The translations under genes and the position numbers were made by a program. The notes below the pieces were generated by a model. It was not told the DNA's origin and did not search any database. It worked only from the letters and a program-made list of their open reading frames with translations. From assembly GCA_025141675.1 (NCBI GenBank), contig CP081161.1, positions 1 to 64,000 on the forward strand: a stretch of 64,000 bases of DNA. Direction: 5' to 3'. Below are positions 39,455-46,802 of the stretch, piece by piece (position 1 is the stretch's first letter; each line of letters starts with the position of its first letter). This DNA is from Rhodobacteraceae bacterium S2214 (lineage in GTDB: Bacteria > Pseudomonadota > Alphaproteobacteria > Rhodobacterales > Rhodobacteraceae).

Positions 39455-40509
39455 TACTTGTTCTGAACGCGGGATCATCGTCGTTGAAAGTAGAGGTCTT
39501 TGACCTTTCGCTTGCGTCGATCGTCAGTGGTGCAGTGACAAATATCGGAACCGAAGGTGAATTGCGGCTTGGTGACAAACGCGAAACACTCACGACGGCC
39601 ACCCATGCTGACGCATTGGACGCAATGCTTGCTGCCTTGGCATCCAACGGTGTCGCACTTAAGGACCTAACCGCTGCTGCCCACCGCGTGGTGCATGGCG
39701 GCACGATCCTGACGCAGCCGGCAAAGGTCACTGATCCGGTCATCAAAGCCATCGAAAACTGTATTCCGCTGGCGCCGCTGCACAACCCCAATAACCTTGC
39801 TGCGATCATAGCCTTGCGCGAAAAAGCACCCGATCTGCCGCAATTCTGTTCGTTTGGGACAGCGTTTCACGCCACAAATCCAGAGGTCGCGACGCGATAC
39901 GCAATCCCGCAAATCCAGCATGACGCGGGCATTCGTCGTTACGGTTTCCACGGGTTGTCCTACGCAAATATGGTTGCGGAATTCGGTGACGCGCTGCCGC
40001 AACGCTTGCTGGCCTTTCACCTAGGCAATGGGGCATCGCTTTGTGCGATTAAAGACGGCAAATCCGTCGCAACGTCCATGGGCTATTCGCCGCTGTCGGG
40101 CCTGACCATGGGCACCCGTTCCGGCGATATCGACGGGGCCGCCGTGCTACGGATTTCGGACGCTCTTGGCGAATCCGAAACCGACCGCATGCTGAACAAA
40201 AACTCTGGCCTCAAGGCGTTGGCGGGCGACAACAACATGAAAACGCTGCTGGACCGCGACGATGACGCGGCCAAGTTTGCAGTGGACCATTTCTGTTATT
40301 GGGCCGCACGTCACGCGGGATCCGCTATCGTCGCGATGGGCGGTGTAGATGCCGTCGCCTTTACCGGTGGCATCGGCGAAAACGCACCAGCGATCCGTGA
40401 TCAAATCATGGGGCATCTGGCCTGTTTGGGGACGCCAACCGTTCATGTCATCGCGGCGGACGAAGAAAAAGCGATTGCCCGCGACGCCTTGTCAGTGATG
40501 GGCGCATAG
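39451..40509 (+). CDS. ackA: Acetate kinase
   Basis: AckA interconverts acetyl phosphate/ADP and acetate/ATP. The 352-residue protein starts MILVLNAGSSSLKVEVFD, has the substrate motif HRVVHGG near 76, RRYGFHGLSY near 164-173 and the C-terminal FTGGIGENAPAIR near 309. It is shorter than the usual 395-400 residues, mainly in loops. It gives the cell a choice between acetyl-CoA (Pta) and ATP plus acetate from Xsc's product. Confidence 0.93.
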   Translation: MILVLNAGSSSLKVEVFDLSLASIVSGAVTNIGTEGELRLGDKRETLTTATHADALDAMLAALASNGVALKDLTAAAHRVVHGGTILTQPAKVTDPVIKAIENCIPLAPLHNPNNLAAIIALREKAPDLPQFCSFGTAFHATNPEVATRYAIPQIQHDAGIRRYGFHGLSYANMVAEFGDALPQRLLAFHLGNGASLCAIKDGKSVATSMGYSPLSGLTMGTRSGDIDGAAVLRISDALGESETDRMLNKNSGLKALAGDNNMKTLLDRDDDAAKFAVDHFCYWAARHAGSAIVAMGGVDAVAFTGGIGENAPAIRDQIMGHLACLGTPTVHVIAADEEKAIARDALSVMGA

Positions 40510-41259
40510 ATGGAATTGCTGGCCCTCTCTTCCCAAGACTTTGCTTGGCTGGCGGTGATTGTCACCTTGGCGGGCGTCGTGCGTGGGTTTTCGGGCTTTG
40601 CATTGTCGGCGTTGGCAATGGCGGCTGGCGTTTTGATCCTGCCTCCGATTGAACTGATCCCGATTTGTTTGGTGCTAGAGCTTACCGCATCCGTCCTTAT
40701 GGCGCGTGGCGGTTGGCAAGAAGCAGATCGCGGCGTCGTTCTAGGGTTGGTCGTCGGGTCAACCGTCGGGGTACCGTTCGGCGTTTTGACCATGATGGCA
40801 TTGCCGGTTGCCACATCGAAACTGGTTGTCTTGGTAGTTTTGATTATCCTGTCTGCGACCCAATTGGCCAAAGTACGATTTGCGTTTCTCGCTACAAAAC
40901 CCGGGCTCTACTTATCCGGTTTTTGCGCCGGTATTGCGACGGGTCTCGCGTCGGTTGGCGGCATGGTTGTCGCCCTTTACGTTCTTTCTCAAGATGCGCC
41001 CGCTGCGAAAATGCGGGCAGCGCTTGTTCTGTTTCTTTTCATCAGCAGCACCACGACGATGATCACCTATTTGGTCACTGGCGTCATGAACGGCCAAGCC
41101 GCAGCGCGCGGTCTATCGCTTGCTGTGTTCGCAGCCGCAGGGGTCTACGCAGGCCAACAAACGTTCACCGAACGGTTGGCCCCGTATTACCGCCCGTTTT
41201 GCCTGACGCTGCTGATGTCGCTGGCCGGTTTCAGCCTGATCCGCACGGTGGCCACATGA
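40510..41259 (+). CDS. Sulfite exporter TauE/SafE family protein (second copy)
   Basis: A 249-residue membrane protein of the same family as the one behind xsc, with VVRGFSGFALSALAMAAGV near 23 and GFCAGIATGLASVGGMVVALY near 137. It starts directly behind the ackA stop. Two TauE/SafE-type genes in one taurine cluster suggest either backup or different anions (sulfite, acetate or sulfonate). It precedes soeABC. Confidence 0.88.
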   Translation: MELLALSSQDFAWLAVIVTLAGVVRGFSGFALSALAMAAGVLILPPIELIPICLVLELTASVLMARGGWQEADRGVVLGLVVGSTVGVPFGVLTMMALPVATSKLVVLVVLIILSATQLAKVRFAFLATKPGLYLSGFCAGIATGLASVGGMVVALYVLSQDAPAAKMRAALVLFLFISSTTTMITYLVTGVMNGQAAARGLSLAVFAAAGVYAGQQTFTERLAPYYRPFCLTLLMSLAGFSLIRTVAT

Positions 41260-41342
41260 TGGACCACCGCACCACATTCACTGCACGCGCCGCGAAAGCG
41301 GTCATTGCATTGCCGACGTACGCCATAGGGAGGCCCGCATGA
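41256..41342 (+). CDS. Possible 28-codon ORF bridging the exporter gene and soeA
   Basis: It begins with ATG overlapping the exporter stop (ATGATG at 41256) and ends with TGA overlapping the soeA start (ATGA at 41339-41342), so it exactly spans the 79-bp gap. The product (MMDHRTTFTARAAKAV then IALPTYAIGRPA) is basic and partly hydrophobic, of no family I know. A GGGAGG ribosome site for soeA lies inside it. It could be a coupling ORF or chance. Confidence 0.3.
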   Translation: MMDHRTTFTARAAKAVIALPTYAIGRPA

Positions 41343-44164
41343 CGCATCACCAGCCCAACCTCGACACTTCGCCGAAAGTGTCAGACGAGGTTCGCAAAAC
41401 GACTTGTTACATGTGTGCCTGTCGCTGCGGCATCAACGTGCATATGAAGGAAGGAAAGGTCGCCTATATCGAAGGCAACCGTGACCATCCCGTGAACCAA
41501 GGTGTGCTGTGTGCCAAAGGCTCTGCCGGTATCATGCAGCACAACGCGCCATCCCGTTTGCGTGCCCCCATGAAACGTGTTGGCGAACGCGGTTCAGGCG
41601 AGTTTGAAGAAATTTCGTGGGACGAGGCACTGGCGATTGCAAAAGGCCACCTTGAACCAATTCGCAATGAAGCCCCTGAGAAACTGGCGTTCTTCACGGG
41701 TCGCGACCAGTCGCAATCCTTCACGGGCTTCTGGGCGCAGGCCTACGGCACACCGAACTTTGCTGCACACGGCGGGTTTTGTTCGGTGAACATGGCCGCC
41801 GCTGGCATCTACACGATGGGCGGCGCTTTCTGGGAATTCGGTCAGCCTGACTGGGACCTGACCAAGATGGTGATGATCTTTGGCGTGGCCGAGGACCACG
41901 ACAGTAACCCGATCAAAATGGGCATCGGACGCGCCAAGAAAAAAGGCGCGAAAATCATCGGCGTGAACCCGATCCGCACTGGTTATAACGCTGTCGCTGA
42001 CGAATGGGTTGGCATCACACCGGGCACCGACGGGCTGTATATCCTGTCGATGATCCATTGCTTGATGAAGGCCGGTAAGGTCGATCTGGAATATCTCGCG
42101 CGGTTCACCAACGCGTCTGTATTGGTGAACGAAGACCCAAATAGCGATGATCGCGGGTTGTTTTTGAAAGACAGTAACGGCCAACCGCAGGTCATCGACC
42201 GCAACACTGGCAAGCTGGCACCTTGGAATGGTCAAGGCGTCGAACCTGATCTGTCAGGCACATACGAAAAGGACGGGATCACACATCGTCCCGTGTTCCA
42301 CCAGATGGCCGACAAATATCTGTCGGACAAATACGCACCAGAAAATGTCGCCGAAAAGACCGGCATCCCTGCGGAGAAAATCCGTGCGATGGCTGCCGAA
42401 TTGGCACGTGTCGCCTTTGACGAAGAAATCACGATTGAACGCGAGTGGACCGACTTCCGCGGTAAGAAGCATGACAAGATGGTCGGACGTCCCGTCTCTT
42501 TCCATTCGATGCGTGGGATTTCGGCACATTCGAACGGTTTCCAAACCTGCCGCGCGTTGCATGTCCTGCAAATCCTGCTCGGCTCTGTCGAAACACCCGG
42601 TGGGATGCGGTTCAAGCCGCCCTACCCAAAACCCGCGACGGCGCATCCAAAACCACACGGCAAGGTCACCGTCGGCGCGCCGCTGGACGGCCCACACTTG
42701 GGTTACGTGCACGGTCCCGAGGACCTGTTGTTGCAGGACGACGGCACCCCGACCCGCATCGACAAAGCCTATTCTTGGGACAACCCGATGTCCGCTCACG
42801 GGCTGATGCACATGGTGATTTCAAACGCGCACGCGGGCGTGCCGTACAAGATCGACACCTTGTTCATGTACATGGCGAACATGGCGTGGAATTCGTCGAT
42901 GAACACATCCGGCGTCATGAAGATGCTGACCGACAAGAACGAAGACGGGTCTTATGTGATCCCGAACATCATCTATTCGGATGCGTACTCTAGCGAAATG
43001 GTGGCATACGCCGACCTGATCCTGCCGGACACGACCTATCTTGAACGGCACGACTGCATCTCGCTGCTCGACCGTCCGATTTGTGAAGCGGATGCAGTCG
43101 CAGACGCGATCCGCTGGCCAGTGGTCGAACCTGATCGCGACGTGCGCGGCTTCCAATCCGTGCTCTGTGAACTTGGCGCGATGCTGAACATGCCCGGTTT
43201 TGTGAACGAAGACGGCAGCCAGAAATACAAAGACTACGGCGACTACATTACCAACCACATCCGCCGTCCGGGTGTTGGGCCGCTGGCTGGTTTCCGCAAT
43301 GAAGACGGGTCCGGGAAAGGGCGCGGCGACGTGAACCCTGATCAGTTGCAGGCCTACATCGACAACGGTGGTTTCTGGATGGAACATGTCCCCGCCGAAG
43401 CCGCCTATTTCAAACCTTTCAACGCAGCCTACCAAGATTGGGCGGTCGAGATGGGGTTCTACGATGCAGTGCAGCCTTACATCTTCCAGCTTTACGTCGA
43501 ACCGATGCGCAAATTCCAACTTGCAGCAGAAGGCGTTGGTGACCGCCAGCCACCAGAACACCTGCGCGAGCGCATCAAAAAGACGATGGACCCACTGCCA
43601 ATCTGGTACGCGCCTTTCGAAGACAGCCATGTGGACGTCGACGAATATCCAGTCCACGCGCTCACCCAGCGTCCGATGGCGATGTACCATTCATGGGGCA
43701 CCCAAAACGCGTGGCTCCGTCAAATTCACGGGCATAACCCGCTATATGTCCCGACGAAGATTTGGGAAGCAAACGGGTTCAAAGAAGGCGATTGGGCGAA
43801 GGTTGAATCCGCCCATGGCGCAATTGTGGTGCCCGTCGCACATCAGGCCAGTTTGAACGAAAACACAATCTGGACATGGAACGCCATCGGCAAACGCAAA
43901 GGCGCGTGGGCCTTGGATGAAAAAGCCCCAGAAGCCACCAAGGGCTTCCTGCTGAACCACCTTATCCACGAACTGTTGCCACCCAAAGGTGATGGCCTGC
44001 GGTGGGCGAATTCAGACCCGATCACAGGTCAGGCCGCATGGTTCGACCTGCGTGTCAAAATCAGCAAATCCAGTGTTCCAAACGAGGCGCAACCAGCGAT
44101 CCCTGCGATCAAATCGCCAGTTGGCAAAGGCCCCGACAAACTGACGTGGAAGGTGGGCAAATGA
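41339..44164 (+). CDS. soeA: Sulfite:quinone oxidoreductase molybdopterin subunit SoeA
   Basis: SoeA oxidises sulfite to sulfate in the cytoplasm and passes electrons by SoeB and SoeC to quinone. The 941-residue protein has a [4Fe-4S] site (C23, C26, C30, C58: CYMCACRC and GVLCAKG), then molybdopterin-guanine-dinucleotide domains and the C-terminal cofactor-binding domain (about 800-920). No twin-arginine signal is present, as expected for a cytoplasm-facing enzyme. Its place behind xsc, pta and ackA argues for SoeA over a DMSO or polysulfide reductase. A GGGAGG site precedes the ATG. Confidence 0.88.
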   Translation: MTHHQPNLDTSPKVSDEVRKTTCYMCACRCGINVHMKEGKVAYIEGNRDHPVNQGVLCAKGSAGIMQHNAPSRLRAPMKRVGERGSGEFEEISWDEALAIAKGHLEPIRNEAPEKLAFFTGRDQSQSFTGFWAQAYGTPNFAAHGGFCSVNMAAAGIYTMGGAFWEFGQPDWDLTKMVMIFGVAEDHDSNPIKMGIGRAKKKGAKIIGVNPIRTGYNAVADEWVGITPGTDGLYILSMIHCLMKAGKVDLEYLARFTNASVLVNEDPNSDDRGLFLKDSNGQPQVIDRNTGKLAPWNGQGVEPDLSGTYEKDGITHRPVFHQMADKYLSDKYAPENVAEKTGIPAEKIRAMAAELARVAFDEEITIEREWTDFRGKKHDKMVGRPVSFHSMRGISAHSNGFQTCRALHVLQILLGSVETPGGMRFKPPYPKPATAHPKPHGKVTVGAPLDGPHLGYVHGPEDLLLQDDGTPTRIDKAYSWDNPMSAHGLMHMVISNAHAGVPYKIDTLFMYMANMAWNSSMNTSGVMKMLTDKNEDGSYVIPNIIYSDAYSSEMVAYADLILPDTTYLERHDCISLLDRPICEADAVADAIRWPVVEPDRDVRGFQSVLCELGAMLNMPGFVNEDGSQKYKDYGDYITNHIRRPGVGPLAGFRNEDGSGKGRGDVNPDQLQAYIDNGGFWMEHVPAEAAYFKPFNAAYQDWAVEMGFYDAVQPYIFQLYVEPMRKFQLAAEGVGDRQPPEHLRERIKKTMDPLPIWYAPFEDSHVDVDEYPVHALTQRPMAMYHSWGTQNAWLRQIHGHNPLYVPTKIWEANGFKEGDWAKVESAHGAIVVPVAHQASLNENTIWTWNAIGKRKGAWALDEKAPEATKGFLLNHLIHELLPPKGDGLRWANSDPITGQAAWFDLRVKISKSSVPNEAQPAIPAIKSPVGKGPDKLTWKVGK

Positions 44165-44241
44165 CCTATCATTCCCTCTGCCCAAACAAATTCCTGCCGA
44201 AATCTCTGGCACAGTCCACACATTTAGGAGGCCAATCATGA
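44161..44241 (+). CDS. Possible 26-codon ORF bridging soeA and soeB
   Basis: ATG at 44161 overlaps the soeA stop (ATGA), and its TGA at 44239-44241 overlaps the soeB start (ATGA), so it spans the 73-bp gap exactly, as does the ORF before soeA. The product (MTYHSLCPNKFLPKSLAQS then THLGGQS) matches no family I know. The soeB AGGAGG site is inside it. The frame is also open upstream inside soeA, which raises the odds of chance. Confidence 0.25.
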   Translation: MTYHSLCPNKFLPKSLAQSTHLGGQS

Positions 44242-45017
44242 CCACCTTACCTACTTCCACGCAGAAAAAGCTGGGCCTTGTCATCGACCTTGATACCTGC
44301 GTCGGCTGCCATGCTTGCGTGATTTCCTGCAAAGGCTGGAACACCGAAAACTACGGCGCGCCGCTGTCGGATCAGGACCCTTACGGTGCAAATCCAACGG
44401 GCACGTTCCTAAACCGCGTGCATTCCTACGAAGTTCAGCCACCCAAGCTGAAAGACGAACCGCAACCTGCAGCACAACTGATCCATTTCCCGAAATCGTG
44501 TCTGCACTGCGAAGACGCCCCATGTGTCACCGTCTGTCCAACTGGCGCAAGCTACAAGCGGGTCGAAGACGGGATCGTTCTGGTCAACGAACAGGATTGC
44601 ATCGGCTGCGGGCTATGCGCATGGGCCTGCCCGTATGGTGCGCGCGAACTGGATGCGGACGAGGGTGTGATGAAGAAATGCACCCTGTGTGTGGACCGGA
44701 TTTATAACGAAAACCTGCCAGAAGAAGACCGTCAGCCTGCTTGCGTGCGCACATGTCCTGCAGGCGCGCGACACTTCGGTGATTTCGCTGACCCAGAGAG
44801 CAACGTCAGTGTCTTGACGCGCGAACGCGGCGGGATGGACTTAATGCCCGAACAAGGCACGAAGCCCGTCAACAAATACCTGCCGCCGCGTCCGAAAGAC
44901 GTCGCACCTGAATTTGACGTGCTTGCCCCTTACCTTGAACCAATCGCCGCAGACGCCAAAGGCTTTGTTGGCTGGCTCGACAAAGCGCTGAACGCCCTAC
45001 CCGGAGGCACAAACTAA
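44238..45017 (+). CDS. soeB: Sulfite:quinone oxidoreductase iron-sulfur subunit SoeB
   Basis: A 259-residue ferredoxin-like electron-transfer subunit (DmsB/NrfC class) with four cysteine groups for four [4Fe-4S] clusters: CVGCHACVISCKGWN, CLHCEDAPCVTVCPTGA, CIGCGLCAWACPYG, and CTLCVDRI paired with ACVRTCPAGA. It links SoeA to the membrane subunit. An AGGAGG site precedes the ATG; the stop overlaps the soeC start by one base (TAATG). Confidence 0.93.
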   Translation: MTTLPTSTQKKLGLVIDLDTCVGCHACVISCKGWNTENYGAPLSDQDPYGANPTGTFLNRVHSYEVQPPKLKDEPQPAAQLIHFPKSCLHCEDAPCVTVCPTGASYKRVEDGIVLVNEQDCIGCGLCAWACPYGARELDADEGVMKKCTLCVDRIYNENLPEEDRQPACVRTCPAGARHFGDFADPESNVSVLTRERGGMDLMPEQGTKPVNKYLPPRPKDVAPEFDVLAPYLEPIAADAKGFVGWLDKALNALPGGTN

Positions 45018-45886
45018 TGCATCCCGCACCAAGTGTTATCATCTTCACCACCTTCTCGGGCCTCGGGTTTGGCTTGCTGTTCTGGCTTGGCCTCGGCGCG
45101 TTGCAACCCACGGGGTTCGGCGCTTTCATCTGGTTTGCGATTGCATATGCGATGGCTGTTGGCGGCTTGCTCGCCTCCACTTTCCACCTTGGTCACCCCG
45201 AACGCGCGATCAAAGCGTTTAGCCAATGGCGCACCAGCTGGTTGTCCCGCGAAGGGATTGCCGCTGTCGTCACGCTCGTCATCATGGGGATTTATGCCCT
45301 TGGCGCATTGTTTGGCACGCACATGGGGTTCCTTGGCTTTCTGGGCGCGTTAGGCGCATTGGCCACGGTTTTCACAACGTCGATGATCTACGCCCAACTG
45401 AAAACAGTGCCGCGTTGGAAACATTGGACGACGCCTGCGTTGTTCCTGACCCTGTCCATCGGCGGCGGTGCGCTGTTTGCTGGCCAAGTCTGGATCGCAA
45501 TTGTCCTGCTCGCCGCTGCTGCCGCATTGCAATATTACGCATGGATGTCTGGCGATACACGGTTAGCGGAATCAGGGACAGACCTAAAAACGGCGACAGG
45601 TCTTGGCAACATCGGTGAGGTCCGCGCGTTCGAACCACCGCATACCGGCACCAACTATCTGCTGCGTGAATTCGTGCACGTTGTGGGCCGCAAACATGCT
45701 GAAAAGCTGCGGATGATCGCAATGGGCTTGGCTTTTGTCCTGCCTGTCCTGCTTCTGATCTTGCCATTCAACCACTTTTTTGCGCTGCTCGCTGTGCTGA
45801 GCCACATCGCGGGCGTCTTGACGCTGCGCTGGTTGTTCTTCGCGCAAGCCGAACATGTCGTCGGTCTTTACTACGGTAAACGCTAA
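45017..45886 (+). CDS. soeC: Sulfite:quinone oxidoreductase membrane subunit SoeC (DmsC-type anchor)
   Basis: A 289-residue membrane protein with about eight hydrophobic segments, of the DmsC family. It anchors SoeAB and passes electrons to quinone. Family marks are FHLGHPERAIKAFSQWRTSWLSREGI near 55-80 and a histidine-rich loop EPPHTGTNYLLREFVHVVGRKHAEKLR near 207. It shares a 4-nt CTAA with the convergent IclR gene's stop, so no terminator separates them in the usual way. Confidence 0.9.
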   Translation: MHPAPSVIIFTTFSGLGFGLLFWLGLGALQPTGFGAFIWFAIAYAMAVGGLLASTFHLGHPERAIKAFSQWRTSWLSREGIAAVVTLVIMGIYALGALFGTHMGFLGFLGALGALATVFTTSMIYAQLKTVPRWKHWTTPALFLTLSIGGGALFAGQVWIAIVLLAAAAALQYYAWMSGDTRLAESGTDLKTATGLGNIGEVRAFEPPHTGTNYLLREFVHVVGRKHAEKLRMIAMGLAFVLPVLLLILPFNHFFALLAVLSHIAGVLTLRWLFFAQAEHVVGLYYGKR

Positions 45887-46668
45887 GAATCTTCGTCCCG
45901 AATATGCCAGTTCGCGGCATCGAATGCGATGTCGCGGGCGGTTTGCTGCAGCATCGGTGCAAGCTTTTCCATCTGTTTCAACGATTGACGCGCCGTGGTG
46001 CTGGTCACAGACAACGCACCCAGCGGCCGCCCTTTTTCAGTCAGGATCGGCACCGCGATACAGATAATCCCCGGTTCGTGTTCTTCATCGTCAAACCCGT
46101 AACCGCGGGCGACAATCGCATCCAATTCTTCCATCAACGTTTCAGAGTTGGTTAGGGTTTTGGGTGTAAATTCGTGAAAAGACTGCTGTGCAATGATCCG
46201 ATCCAACGCCGCATCTTCGGTGTAAGCCAGCATAACCTTGCCCACGCCCGTGCAATACGCGGGGCCAACTTTACCGGCTTGGGAATACATTTTGACAGGC
46301 TGGGCCGCGTTGCGTTTTTCCAGATACAGAACTTGCGCATTGTCTAGTTGGGCCAGATGCACTGTTTCGCCAACTTCTGCGCTAAGCGCATCCAAATGCG
46401 GTCGCGCGATCGGGGCCAATGTGGATTGCGCCCATGCCGCATGCGCAAGTCGCACCAAACGCACACCGGGGGAATAGGTTTGCCGATCCGGATCATAGGC
46501 CAGCATGCCCTGATTCGTCAGCGTTTGGACAAATCGGTACAATGTTGGCTTCGGAAACGCCGACTGCGCAAGGATTTCTCCAAAACGCACAGGCTGTCCA
46601 AATGCAGCAACTTGATCCAAGACCGCCAGTGCCTTACCGACAGTTCCATCCTCATGGTCACGTGACAT
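45883..46668 (-). CDS. IclR family transcriptional regulator of the galactoside cluster
   Basis: A 261-residue regulator with an N-terminal winged helix (about 6-65: VGKALAVLDQVAAFGQPVRFGEILAQSAFPKPTLYRFVQTL) and the IclR effector domain (about 75-250: GETVHLAQLDNAQVLYLEK and YCTGVGKVMLAY). I chose the ATG at 46668 for its AGGGGAGG site; an ATG 11 codons upstream is weaker. It is divergent from the alpha-galactosidase gene, with a palindromic operator between them, so it likely controls the galactoside genes and itself. Confidence 0.88.
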   Translation of the reverse strand: MSRDHEDGTVGKALAVLDQVAAFGQPVRFGEILAQSAFPKPTLYRFVQTLTNQGMLAYDPDRQTYSPGVRLVRLAHAAWAQSTLAPIARPHLDALSAEVGETVHLAQLDNAQVLYLEKRNAAQPVKMYSQAGKVGPAYCTGVGKVMLAYTEDAALDRIIAQQSFHEFTPKTLTNSETLMEELDAIVARGYGFDDEEHEPGIICIAVPILTEKGRPLGALSVTSTTARQSLKQMEKLAPMLQQTARDIAFDAANWHIRDEDS

Positions 46669-46694
46669 TGCGGCGACCTCCCCTATTGCAGCAG

Positions 46695-46726
46695 TTGACA
46701 TTTTCCGACGATAGCCGCTTTAGTAT
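46695..46726 (+). promoter_or_regulatory. Candidate promoter of the galactoside operon
   Basis: TTGACA at 46695-46700 is followed by weak -10 candidates TTTAGT (18-bp spacer) or TAGTAT (20-bp spacer). The -35 is perfect; the -10 is not. It lies upstream of the GTTTCAA palindrome. Confidence 0.4.
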
Positions 46727-46742
46727 CAATATTCAAAACCTA

Positions 46743-46759
46743 GTTTCAACTATTGAAAC
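46743..46759. promoter_or_regulatory. Palindromic operator between iclR-type gene and alpha-galactosidase
   Basis: GTTTCAACTATTGAAAC is a perfect 7-bp inverted repeat with a 3-bp spacer. A partial relative (TATCAATATTCAAAA) lies just upstream at 46725-46739. The position, downstream of the candidate promoter and before the GH36 start, fits repression by the divergent IclR regulator. Confidence 0.6.
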
Positions 46760-46802
46760 AAGAAGCCGTCCGCTTCCGGACCTGATCGCCTGTAGAGTTT
46801 CC

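Noticed and set aside
42821..43690. 289-codon minus-strand ORF inside soeA
   Set aside because: Shadow of the soeA codon pattern; the sequence is histidine- and valine-rich without a recognisable domain.
46419..46802. N-terminal extension of the alpha-galactosidase frame by 128 codons
   Set aside because: It runs over the divergent IclR gene and the operator; the GH36 protein begins sensibly at 46803.
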